64,000 nucleotides of DNA from Dastarcus helophoroides (lineage: Eukaryota; Arthropoda; Insecta; Coleoptera; Bothrideridae): positions 29,119,302-29,183,301 of the forward strand of contig CM053333.1 of assembly GCA_028583605.1 (NCBI GenBank), given 5' to 3'. A program made the translations under genes and the position numbers. Shown in pieces: positions 1-11,490 of the stretch. Positions within the stretch are counted from its first letter, which is position 1. Each line of letters opens with the position of its first letter. The notes beneath the pieces were generated by a model. It was not told where the DNA came from and did not search any database. It saw nothing but the letters and a program-made list of their open reading frames with translations.

Positions 1-830
1 AACCATTATAACCTCACTCTCGTGTCCGTCTGTCCGTCCCTCTGTCACAAAAACGTTTTTCTTAAAAACTATGTAACGTAGAGATTTGAAATTTTGCGCA
101 GCGTTAGTTCTTTATAAACCATGCAAATACCACCTGCCAACAATTTAAAAAAAAAATATTTTATTATAAAATGAAAGGGTTAATTTGGTTTCCAAAAAAT
201 CAAGTTTTAGTTAATATATCGAGTAAGATACCATTTTAAACAGTTACCTCTAGGGATCCTAAAATACTTTTTAAATAATTTTTGGTCCAATCGTCTTAAA
301 GATACAGCTCAAAATGTGTTAGAAATGACCCTCCCTATTCTCCTAGGTTTCTAAAGATAACATTTAGATTTTAATAGGGTTATTGCAGATTTTTCGATAT
401 GGTAATAGTTGTTGAGAAGAAAAATATTTTATGGCAAATGAGGCTTGCATTCCAAGGCTTTTTGAACCATGTAGTAATAATTTTTTTTAATAAAAAATCT
501 AATTTAGTTAAAGGATAAAATGCAGATTAAATTTTGTTTCCTACGTTATTTCATTTAGGTGAATATTTTCGGAGCTAGCACTAGTTCACGGGACACACTA
601 ATTGCGGTTGGAATCAAATATTTTAGCGCAATCCGAGGCGATCTCATAAACTGTGTTAGCCATCGCCGTATTGAGAATTGCGAATGAATGCTTTTTATCT
701 GGGACATTTTCAACACAGTTATCAGTTCCATAAATATTTGGATTCATTGTAGAAAAAAGTGTGTATATCTGAGAATAGGCATTTTTTTTTTTCAATTAAA
801 TTTTGACTTTCGTTAAGTTCGACAATTTTT
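1..830 (-). repeat. Old dispersed repeat, family A, copy 1
   Basis: About 800 bp that recur in opposite orientation near 36360-37200 and 58660-59340. Shared landmarks are a TCCGTCTGTCCGTCCC-type end, a GCAGCGTTAG block and a short coding-like stretch around 598-795 (minus strand) reading NPNIYGTDNCV. The similar stretch in the other two copies has stops and indels, so I treat all copies as decayed. The transposon class is not recognised. Confidence 0.6.
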
Positions 831-860
831 TCAAAACCTATTTTCCAAATGGAAAATTTT

Positions 861-1075
861 TAACTATTAAACTTGATTAACAATTCAAAAGCAACAGAAA
901 TTAAAAATGCCACAATGTTTCGATAAATATTTGCTAACATCGGACCAGGTTTCGCATTACTGCATCATCGGTGGTTATATCAACAACCTGGTCCAGTGTT
1001 AGCAGATATTTATCGAAACATTGTGAAATTTTTAATATCTGTTGCTTTTTAATCGTTAATAAAGTTTAATAGTTA
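861..1075. repeat. Small fold-back element with ~90-bp arms
   Basis: The two halves are near-perfect reverse complements: 861-950 (containing AATGTTTCGATAAATAT) pairs with about 986-1075. The unpaired centre at 950-986 is short. On the minus strand the centre reads GATGATGCAGTAATGCGAAAC, flanked by complementary GGACCAGG and CCTGGTCC. This recalls a hammerhead-type core with one core mismatch and one extra base. It is not a proven ribozyme. Confidence 0.7.
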
Positions 1076-1089
1076 TGAATATTAAAGAA

Positions 1090-1935
1090 TTCCACGAAGT
1101 AAGAGTTGGAAATATCAAATGGGAAATTCTAGCTTTTTTTGATACTTTTTGTCAACATTTCGAGTTTTTTCTCAAATTTTGAATTTTTAAAATTTTCTCT
1201 CATGTTTCCCAAAATGTTATCATTTTTGTTGGGTTTTTTAAGTTACAGTTTATTCTAAAAAATGAATTTGTTTCCTTAACATTAAATTTTGTCTGGAAAA
1301 TTTGATAGTTTTTTTTAATTGTAAGTTTTTAAAATTTATCTTATTTTTGAAATTTCAATATTTTTAAAGTTCAGCAATCTGAAAGTTTTAATTTATTTTC
1401 AAAATTTGTCTTTTTTTTCGAAATTGTACAATTTTTCGAAAACTTCAATTTTCTTTTAGATTGGAAGTTTCTTTTTTAATTTAATTTAACTTTCTCTAAG
1501 AAATGTTAAAGCTTCTCCTGAAATTTTGACTCTTCACAAAATTCGATTATTTTTCAGGTTTTTATTTTTGTTGTCGAAATTAAAATTTTCTTTCTCAAAA
1601 TTTTATTTTAATTTGAAAATTTAATTTTCTTAAAATTTAGCTATCTTTAACAAACTTCAACCTTTTCATAAGTTCTACAATGTTATTTTTTGAAGGGATA
1701 GACTAGTCCTTACTTATCTTCAAAAATTGATAATATAAAAATCCTGTCTCCTGAAACCAAGAAAGATTAAAAGACATACCAGTTGCTCTTCAGAGAGATC
1801 TCTGGTCCTTTCTTTCAAAATTGTACAAATTTTTTAAATTTCATTTATCGAAAATTTCATTTCGAAGTTTATTTTTTTCAAAATTTTGCCTTTGCCAGGA
1901 AAATTTTGAACTTTTCTTGAAATTCAGATTTGTTT
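1090..1935. repeat. TTTTCAAAATTT-rich quasi-periodic block (first part)
   Basis: Strongly biased sequence built from variations of TTTTCGAAATTTTGAC-like words with no clean period. The same composition continues after the TTAA-flanked insert (2486-2920), and in reverse complement at 41100-42750. No reading frame here is convincing. It is probably an old degenerate tandem repeat or the body of a non-coding element. Confidence 0.5.
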
Positions 1936-1939
1936 TTAA

Positions 1940-2481
1940 CCCTAGAGTAGACGCGTCATGTTTTCTAACAAGTAATTAATGTTAGTTTTTAACTTTTTTT
2001 TGGTTCTATGATGAAATATGCTATCTTGGTAAATTTATTTATAAAATTAATTTACAAATTGTGCACAGCTTTTACCTATAAACAAATACAAAATCCAAAT
2101 TATTATACGGTATACGGAACCAAATGTTCAATAATATTATATTCAAGATTTAGAGTTCAAAAATAATTTTAATTTAGACAAATCTTGTTCGACAATTCCC
2201 CCTACTGACTTATTTCCAAGCAAAAGTTAATTTATATCAAGAACTATAATGACAAAACAATTTAACAATTTTAACAATTTAAATTGAGTGGGCTAGCGCG
2301 GTATCACTTAACGTAAATATCTATAACTTACAAAAATGGGCTTATAATTAATCAGTTCACCAAGCATCACATTTGTGATGTTATAATACTCAGCTAAACC
2401 GAAAATGAGCATCATTGGAAAATTAATTATAGAAATATAAAATAATAAATGTAAGTGCGGTCTGAGAGACCTAGCGTCGGG
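1940..2481. mobile_element. Putative piggyBac-type MITE, TTAA-flanked
   Basis: A 542-bp insert interrupts the TTTTCAAAATTT block. It is flanked on both sides by TTAA (1936-1939 and 2482-2485). Its ends begin CCCTAGAGTAGACGC and, read from the other side, CCCGACGCTAGG. TTAA duplication and ends starting CCC are typical of the piggyBac superfamily. The terminal repeats beyond CCC match poorly and no transposase frame is present, so this is a suggestion. Confidence 0.45.
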
Positions 2482-2485
2482 TTAA

Positions 2486-2880
2486 AGGTCCTTCTATTTA
2501 TGGATTTCTTCATTTTTCTCAAAATTTTGCCTTTTTTAGAAATTTTTTATCTTGGATATTTTGTTTTGAAAATTACGTTTCTTTTCGCAAAAAGGCATTT
2601 TCCTGCAAATTTTGACACTTTTCAGAAAAAGTAAACATTTTGATAAAAATAGTATATTTTCGGGAATGTCTGAAAAATATTTTTTTTAAACTTTGGACTC
2701 TTTCTGAAAATTCATTACTTGCTCAAAATTATGCTGAAATGTTAATAAAAGAAGTCAAGACGTCGAATAGCAATTAATTGCTATTAGAAATCTGAACTTT
2801 TGTCGGTATTTAAAAATTATGTCAAAATTTAAATAAAAAATAAAACGTTTCATATTTTTGGAACTTTTGACTTTTTCATA
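2486..2880. repeat. TTTTCAAAATTT-rich block (second part)
   Basis: Continuation of the biased block on the far side of the TTAA-flanked insert, which shows the insert arrived after the block formed. Confidence 0.4.
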
Positions 2881-2884
2881 AATT

Positions 2885-3750
2885 TTTTGCCCCCTTAGAA
2901 GTTGACCTATGAAAATTGGCCAAGTTTATGTTCATATATTTTTTTCATACATTATTTACAAAAAGTTTTGGGTTATGAAATGCTTTCTTGATATTTTTAC
3001 AATTAAACTAATCCCCTTTCTCTAGGATCGAATTATTAAAATCGGCTCAATTATTTCTTTCTTCAAAAATTTGGGTTATGAAATAAATTTTTGAATTGTT
3101 TTTTGCACCAAGTTATAATGTCCCTTTTTACCCCCTTAGGAGCTGAATTGTTTAAATCGGTGAAATACTTGTTTAGCTATTACTACACCTAAACTGTATG
3201 GAACTTTGATTCATACACATCTCGAAACTCGATTTCGCTCCCTAAATTGTTAAAATTGTTAAAATTAGCCAAATATATATATTGCACAAAATTTTGGGTT
3301 ATGAAATGCCTTTTAAATGTTTTTACACTTAATCTTTGATAGCCCTTTTGCCCCTTAAGGTGTTGGATATTAAACTTGCCCATATATGTTCAATTATTTA
3401 TTTCACATATTCTATATACAAAATTTAGATTATAAAATGAAAATTTTAATTTTTTCCTACCAAATTTTGATACTTATTTTTACCCCATTAGACCTTGAAT
3501 GGTTAAAATCTGGTTTCATTATTTCTTTCATAGATTATTTTCCAAAAATTTTATTTTATAAAACGCATTATTAAGTTTGTTCCATACCAACCTTTTTTTG
3601 CTTTTGGAAGCTGAATTATTAACATTGCCCAAACATGGGTTTAATAATATTTTTCTTAAATAACTTAATAAAAGTTTAGGTTTTAAAATGCATCATTAAC
3701 TATGTCTATGCTAATTTCGAAACTTCATTTCACCCGTTTTTTGCTCCCTT
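2885..3750 (+). repeat. Degenerate tandem array, ~100-130 bp period
   Basis: About seven diverged monomers, each with a CCCCTTAGGAGCTGAATT-like block followed by an AAAATTTTGGGTTATGAAATG-like block. Examples of the second block lie near 2962, 3070, 3291, 3422, 3557 and 3675. The short open frames inside are not conserved between monomers, so I take the array as non-coding. Confidence 0.55.
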
Positions 3751-5200
3751 AGAGAAACATTTTCTTGTAAATTCCTTCTTATTGCTTATCTACACAATGA
3801 AAGAAATTTTCTGTACCAATTTTATCTGTCTGACTTCAATAACTACGGCGTTGACGATCTGGTTTTTCAATCGATCAGAAATTCTCTCTTTATAATATTA
3901 GCATAGATTATTATTGAAAGATTCCGCACAGTAAGGAATAAAAATGTCAAGTACTTTAATTACTTAACTTATGTTTACGTACTCACCACATTTCAATAAA
4001 TGTAAGGTAGTTTCTGGTAATATTTAATGCGGCAAAATATATTCCATTGGGATTCATTTACTTAGACCTTCCCAGAAAAAGCCTAAATATAAGGTTTAGC
4101 GGAAGGTTCATCTTTCCTAGGGTTAAGATGCGATTCTATAACGCTTTGCGACATTTGCCTTTGCAAATCCCTTCCTTATTTCAGAGAGAAAAAATTTATA
4201 GGAAAATGACAGGAACACAGTTTGAATACTACACAAATTTAAATTTTCTAAAGGTTTTTACAATATTTTGCAAGAAAATTAACAGCCAAATTAATTTAGT
4301 GATTTTAGCAACTCCCTTTATAAATTTTAAACTATTTTTTGACCTCAAACTTCTTGTGTTTAAAAATGTAGTATTTTTCCTTATTTTATTTAAAACACGT
4401 GCTATTTACAGGGTCACTGACTATAAATCATTCGATATTAACTCTTCACTTCTTAATAACCAACAGATATATAATCAAAAATAAAAATAGTTCTTAAGTG
4501 GGACTTTATTTATAGATTAAATGGACCAAAGGGCGAAGGCTGCCTAAAAAGTAATTTTTTCTATGGAACACCTGTATATTTTTTAAAATCCTAAAAGAAT
4601 GCTTCAGTCCCAAATATACAAGGCATTTCAGTGGAAACGAGCCAACTCGAATATTTGTCATGTTGTGCGTATGAACAAAATTTTCTAACACAGGTCAATT
4701 TTGGTATTGAGGGGGAAATCTATTTATGTCCAATTGAAATTCGTCACCTCAACCCCTTAACCGCTCAATTAAAACTCCTTAGAATATAAATAGGGAAAGT
4801 GGATGTTGTGACCATTGATATGAAAGGTCTTGCTATTCTCTTTAGGACAGTAATTTTAAGTATTGTTTTTTGGTTACGCAAGACGTCAGAATAATGATGT
4901 TTTCTAAGTTTTATGAGTACATTCAATCTGACTGTACGTTACTTTATTAGGTACTACAAACAACCTTCTTCCATCACCGTTTTCCGAACACCGATACATT
5001 TCTAATTCAAAAGATTATGATATTTTACTCTACAGCAATATCATTTTTAACAGATTTAAGATCATGATTCCGAACGGATTCGCATTAGCACTTGCACTTG
5101 TTTTTGCGGGTTAATTTTATTATAGTAAATTTTTGTTCGGCTTCTTTCCTTCAATTTGGTCTTGCTAAATCCATCACTTCATAAGATTTGCCCTGAGCAT
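3751..5200. other. Unassigned AT-rich stretch
   Basis: No recognised element. A 145-codon open frame at 4047-4484 (+) has an AT-driven residue composition and no recognisable motif, so I do not call it a gene. Confidence 0.4.
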
Positions 5201-5202
5201 AG

Positions 5203-6430
5203 TTTTGTAAAATCTAAAATGGTTTATCGTAATCAGGAACGTATGAAGCTAGTGTGTTTGAATTACTAAAATGAAAGAAAAATGCAACCTAGACTACAAA
5301 TTCATGCAGCCCTCCAGGCGTGTATAGTGAATCATATAGTTTTGTAAAATCTAAAATGGTTTATCCTAATCAGGAACGTATGAAGCTAGTGTGTTTCAAT
5401 TACTAAAATGAAAGAAGAATGCAACCTAGACTACAAATTCATGCAGCCCTCCTCCAGGCGTGTATAGTGAATCATAAGGTAGCTGAACTACCAACAGTTG
5501 AAACACTGCCGCCTAGCGAAGCGGTTGCTCTCTAGGAGAGTTCCCAGAAGACAAGGATTCTATAAGGATTCTATAATGCACAGACCAATAGGTTTGAACA
5601 TTTATTGGATTCGAAGTTTGGAAACCAAATACCGGTTTCGATCTTGTTAGATCTCGTCAGTTTGGTATATCCAACTCGAATGCTAAATAAATGCTCCGAC
5701 AAGTAAGTACTAAAACATTCACAGGCGTCAAGCGAGTGACTCTTTAGTACTACCACCTATTGGTCCATAGAGAAACTATGGCCATCGCCAACAATGTCGT
5801 ATGCAAGAAGAATGCAAACCTAGACTACAAATTCATGCAGCCCTCCAGGCGTGTATAGTGGAATCATAGGTAGCTGAACTACCAACAGTTGAAACACTGC
5901 CACCTAGCGAAGCGGTTGCTTTCTAGGAGAGTTCCTAGAAGACAAGGATTCTATTAAATCACAGACCAATAGGTTTGAACATTTATTAGATTCGAAGTTT
6001 GGAAACCAAATACCGGTTTCGATCTTGTTAGATCTCGTCAGTTTGGTATATCCAACTCGAATGCTAATAAATGCTCCGACAAGTAAGTACTAAAACATTC
6101 ATAGGCGTCAAGCGAGTGACTCTTTAGTACTACCACCTATTGGTCCATAGAGAAACTATGGCCATCGCCATGAATTTGTAGTCTAGGTTGCATTCTTCTT
6201 GCATACGACATTGTTGGCGATGGCCATAGTTTCTCTGTGGACCAATAGGTGGTATTACCAAAGAGTCACTCGCTTGACGCCTGTAAATGTTTTAGTACTT
6301 ACTTGTCGGAGCATTTATTAGCATTTGAGTTGGATATACCAAACCGACGAGATCTAACAAGATCGAAACCGGTATTTGGTTTCCAAACTTCGAATCTAAT
6401 AAATGTTCAAACCTATTTGGGGTCTGTGCA
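5203..6430. repeat. Complex of tandem and inverted repeat units
   Basis: A ~135-bp unit (TTTTGTAAAATCTAAAATGG to the GTGTATAGTGAATCAT end) occurs twice in tandem at about 5203-5475. A ~390-bp unit starting GGTAGCTGAACTACCAACAG follows at about 5476-5869, and most of a second copy at about 5870-6170. From 6170 the sequence turns back into an inverted copy of the same unit, to about 6430. Copies differ only by scattered substitutions and small indels, so the expansion looks fairly recent. Open frames at 5571-5756 (-) and 6249-6500 (+) are the same unit read from the two orientations. Confidence 0.75.
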
Positions 6431-6449
6431 TTATAGAATACTAAAATGG

Positions 6450-9400
6450 AGACAATGCAAGAGCAGAGCAGCTCGATTGTTCAACGCAAGTCACACCTAA
6501 AAGTACACGTATCATATATTTTTTAGACAGATCCTTTTCCAAGATATTAAGATATTATTTCAAGGTATTAAAAATGTATAGGGTGTTCGTTTAAAGAAAC
6601 AGTACTTTTTTAGTTAACCCTGGCAAATATATACGACACATAACATTGTGCTTATCCCCATGTAATCTATACACATGTGTCTTTATTTACAGATGCAAGT
6701 TCAAAGATGTAAAACCTAATTGTTTTAGAAGCGCTATTTTTGTTCCAAAATATACTGTTTAAAGTTAAAATTTTAAGCATCACAAATATTTAAATGTTTC
6801 CAATATAGTGCATTTAAAAATCACTCTAACAATTTTAATGGTGTAACTTAGCATTCAGGAATGTTCTTCAACTATCAAATGTAAAATGATTCATTATATT
6901 GTCCCGATTAATGGTATCACCAATTTTAACTATTTTAGAGTAGTCTCCGATTTCAATCAGGTTTGTTTAATTGAAAAACAAAACGAACAGAATGTTTTAC
7001 CGAGCAATGTATTTAAAGGAAAACCTTTGTTTATTGTAAACAACTTTTCATTCATTTCTTTCATTTATAATTTTAATTTGTTTTCGCAATTCACTAGACG
7101 TCATCTCGGAGAATCTGCTTTCAATTTTCTATTTATGTTAAAAATTTGAAATAGGTAATACCATTTATTCACTTCGCTGACTTAAAATGCTGAAAGCAAG
7201 ACAAAAGAATATGAGCAATATCAAATACATACGAAAATAGCTACTTATAGAGTTTTCAAATTCTCTAGAATGGGTAATGAAACGTTATTGCAAGGAATAC
7301 TATAATACGGAAAATAATTTCAAAGTAGAGTATTGCTATAATTTAACAATATCTTCATGAATATTTAACAGACTATAAATACAAGTCCAAATTCACCTGT
7401 CAAGTATTTGTTAATTTGTTATCACCGTAACCTTTGTTCTTCTAACTACCTGCAAAACTATCCATATTTATTTGCTTCCTTCCTAACAAATCTGATTTAC
7501 AATACGGGGGGCTTTCTATATCTAGCATTATTGTCAATACTTTCTTCGTTACCTAGTACACAAAAAATGATAGTCACGATTAAATATTATGAATATGTCG
7601 TCTATTGTGAAATTTCTTAGTGGACAAAAGTTTCGCCTCTATTACTTTTGACATACCGTGTTCTTCCATCGTGCATTTTGGTTTTCCTTTCCCAGTCTCT
7701 GCAGCAGATTTTTGCCTCTAGCATTGTTCACATACTGAGTTACCGTGATTTTGTGCATCGACTGAATATTCTTACTCTATCCTATTACTTTCAGTTAGGA
7801 AGAATTTCGCTTCTGGTATGGTTGACTTTTTAATATTTTAGTTGTTTTATGGAATTAGACGAAAACACGTCAATTTTATTTTTAAGGGGGACATCCTTTC
7901 AGTTGATTTTCAGTTAAGTTGCATTAACCTTTGAGTTAAGGCTAAGACAACAAAAATTTTTAAATTTACTTTATCGCTTTTGTTGTTTAAATCCTTCGAT
8001 TTATCTGTTGAAAATAACTGTCGAAATAATGGGTATCAAAGAGAAACTGTAGAGGTAAATCATATTTCCCATTGAGAGGGGATTTAACAATCTATAGGCT
8101 TAAAATTTTGTGAAAAACTTTTTTTTAAATACATAGTTAACTAGATTATATGCACTAAAATAGTACAAAATACACATGCAATAGGTTCTAAAAAGTATTC
8201 AAAATTAGAATTATAAATTGCATCGAATGAATTGTAAAATCCATTATAAGCAATATAAATAGTAAAACTAATTAACGACAATACAACTTTAAATAAGTGA
8301 TAATTTTATATTACCATTTACTAAATTTATACTACGTTCCTTCCTACATTTGTTTTGACTTGTTTTTAAGCATTCTAAGTTAGCTATGAATGACAAAATA
8401 TCTATGCTTAGACAAATAAAAATTAAAATTAATGCTGATGACCTAAAAATCATTATTATGGTCTTTGGCTTTTTGTACAGTAAAGTCAGTATAAAAATCT
8501 AGTTCATTTCTGGTAACGTAAAAGGTAGTAAATTGATTTAGTTATAGATAGCAGCTTAGCCCTGAGTTTGTTAGTGTTTAGAATCTCGTCACGGTTTTGG
8601 TAATCCCGGAATTTTCGTGAGGGCAAGACTGCCTATACGTGACTAGTACCTTTAGAACAAGGAAATACATCTCCATGTCCGATTGCATCCTGACGGAGCT
8701 ACAAATACTTGGTAATGAGCGCCAACATCGAGATTTATACATCTAGCACTGCATAATTATATCTTATATTTAACCCCAGAGACAGACACAGAAATCGGAT
8801 TTTTCCACTTTATTCTTGAATAAATTATCGATAAGAGAGTTTACCCCCATTTTATAGGGCAATTTTACTGTTATCTAATTTATATTATTACAACACAATA
8901 TTGCACTCAGCTCTACAATTTCCTGCTTAATATTTAACAGCCGAGAAAGGCTAATACATTTGATAGTCGACTCTCTTTAATATTTGATACGCCGCTAAAA
9001 GAACCGTTGCAAATGTAATTCTAGGAAATTTGTCAATGCGTTTCCAAAATGACTAAGTGTTGAAAAATTCCAAAAATGTTTTAAGGGTGGCATTTTTTCT
9101 ATTTCAATATATGGCTTGGATGAAACCGAAATTTCTTTTGTCTTAAGCACCTATTTCATCCAGCTACCTGAGTTTAATATGGAAAATTTTAATATCATAC
9201 ATACAAACTTCGTTACAAGAGTCACTGCTAATACAATCGATTACAAAATTAAGGAACATCTTCCATGGCAGTTTAAGCTCTTCAAAAATAATTGATTTAT
9301 TGCTAACTATACAGAAAAACTTCTCATTGTAGTAATTTCCTAATAGTGGTCACCTCTCTCAACACTTTTGCGTTTTTGTTCATAGATCTTGTAACACCTT

Positions 9401-9700
9401 CTATATAACAAATACGGAACTCCTAAACACCAAACCTTTTAAACTGGGCCGCGGTCACTTTAATGGGTATAATTTGATTAAATTACATGGAAAATATACT
9501 CTAAATATCGGTCATAAAAAAAACATTCCACCCGACCACACCTTCTCGAAATGTTTTTTTGGGAAAAGGTTTGGATAAGGGGCTAAATCAAATCTTTTAA
9601 TTTAGGCAATTATTGCGGTCTCGTTTATTTATTTTAATATCTGTAGTTAAAAAAAAATATTTTTCTGAAACCTAAAATTTATTTCTTGACAAAAACCATG
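6450..9700. other. Unassigned AT-rich stretch with a decayed array
   Basis: Mostly featureless. Around 7480-7850 there are diverged copies of the TTTCGCCTCTGGTATGATGG / CATACTGAGTTACCGTG unit seen more clearly at 18.9, 22.0 and 33.8 kb; the short open frames at 7408-7833 lie in it. A TATAGGGTGTTCGTTTAAAG motif near 6579 resembles a DNA-transposon end but has no partner that I could find. Confidence 0.35.
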
Positions 9701-9714
9701 TAAAAATGAGTGGC

Positions 9715-9960
9715 ACTTTTTCACCAATTTATGTTTACACTATTTTCGACCATATTTTTTCACTCCCGCTTTCTTTCCCCTGTTCTGTTTATTTTTTCCT
9801 TTATGTCATTAAGCATTGCTGCGAGTTCAAATGAACACGCATTATCCATGTCCAGTGCCTTCTTTATTACTTTCTCCGATTTCTGTGCATTTTTTATATC
9901 TGTCTAATTTCATGGCATTGCTATTTCTGTTTTATATTCTACTGCTGTTACTGCGACTTC
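9715..9960 (-). pseudogene. Coding-like relic, unrecognised
   Basis: On the minus strand, 9900 down to about 9755 reads without stops as a charged, helix-favouring peptide including KSEKVIKKALDMDNACSFEL and AAMLNDIKEKINRTGERKRE. A TGA follows, and stops lie just upstream. The residue mix is unlike the background, so it may be a fragment of an element protein. I do not recognise the family and it may be chance. Confidence 0.25.
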
Positions 9961-10499
9961 TTCTGCGGATTTAAGGGATAATTAGAATTTAATTTAATCG
10001 ACGGATCAATTTATTTGTCTTAATGTTCTAATTTGTTTCTGTAATAGATGATCCTGCTAAACAAATGTACTTTCTTATTAATGAAATTGTCAAACTATTA
10101 AAAAAAAGAAACATGCATGCAAAGACGGTAAAGTTGCACCTCATCATTAGATGTCGCTGTCATATTTTGCATTTGTTGCTGTGGCCATATATATAATACT
10201 TCATATATGGCTGTGCTGATTATATAAAACGCGAAATATAATATACTTATATGGAGGAGAGGGAGTCGCGCCCTATCGTGCTATGACGCTGTCAAACTAT
10301 CAGACCTTTACATTTTTTATGAAATAATCCTACCCTCATCGTTGGATGACGCTTTCGTTATATTGTTGTTGCCAAGTTTTGCATTTATTTACATAGAAAA
10401 TGAATCATACTATGTGCGCGAGAATAAAATATGAGAAAATGCGCGACATCTGGCAACAATGCTGAGGCAGATACACAGAAAAACTGACTTTCGCATATA

Positions 10500-10540
<41 letters not shown>

Positions 10541-11215
10541 AGAATCTAACTATTTCTTTGCCTGATATTTCATGTCATCAAATGACGTTTAGAGGATCTT
10601 TTAAATATATGTATGACAAATGGAAGTTAGAAATTATCACGCAAATATATAGATTCCTTCTTCAAGGTTAGCAGGAAAGTTTGGTTTATTATTAAAATGT
10701 GAAAATAATAGTCACAAAATTAAGAATTAAAAGTTTGAAACTAACTTCTCAATGAATGTTTGAAGAATTGTTTAATAACAATTCCTCAGGAAACACTGAT
10801 ATTCCATTTTGTAAAATTTCGCATATTTTGAAATAACCCCTGCTTAGCCTAGATATTTTTTGACAGGAAAACATATGTGTCATGCTATATTTATATGCCT
10901 AGATGTGCATGTACAGTTGTAGAGGGTACTTTTTTATATTTTGCACCCCACCTAGAGGCTTTGTTTCAGGAGCCACAAAAAATGTTAAATACCAAAGTTA
11001 AACAATTTTTATGTATTATGATTTAATCATACCAAAAAAATATGTACTTATCGAAAAGTGAAAAAAAATATAAAAAAATTGGTTTTTTAAATAAAAAATC
11101 GTCTATATTATTAGATTATTAGCTAAAATAAAATATCTGGTTTTATTTCTGTTTTCAAAAAAATATACATTGTTGACATTTGGATAAGCCATTTTTGAAC
11201 CCATTAAAATTTCTG
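9961..11215. other. AT-rich unassigned stretch with (TA)n microsatellite
   Basis: No gene seen. A TA dinucleotide run covers about 10495-10537. Two diverged stretches around 10140-10180 and 10365-10400 share GCATTTRTT words and may be parts of one decayed repeat. Confidence 0.35.
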
Positions 11216-11219
11216 CAAT

Positions 11220-11490
11220 GGTTCAGTATTGGCCCTGCACTGGCAGGTACTGGCTCACCGCTGGCAACCTGTGCTAGCTCATCGCACAAAAGAGAATCAT
11301 GCCATTATCGGTTCAGCGCAGTTTTGTCAGAGCTGAATAAATACTAGCTACCAGCACTCAGTCTGCATGAAACCCTAAAGAAGATAAACCCACCTCTCGA
11401 TCGAATTTCACACCTGTTGTACGCATCGGAGACCTGACTTCATCTGGTGACAGAAATGCTGCCGGTCGGCATAGAAATGCATTATTTAGA
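11220..11490. other. GC-richer unassigned segment
   Basis: Less AT-rich than its surroundings, with repeated CTGGCAGGTACTGGCTCAC-type words and an AATAAATA at 11336-11343. CATCTGGTGACAG near 11440 resembles the TGG start of a primer binding site, so an LTR remnant is possible. No second LTR is visible. Confidence 0.2.

Noticed and set aside
4047..4484. 145-codon open frame
   Set aside because: The residue mix follows the AT-rich base composition, no motif is present, and the flanks are ordinary.
5203..6430. CRISPR-like array
   Set aside because: Units are long and contiguous with no spacers, and the genome is eukaryotic.
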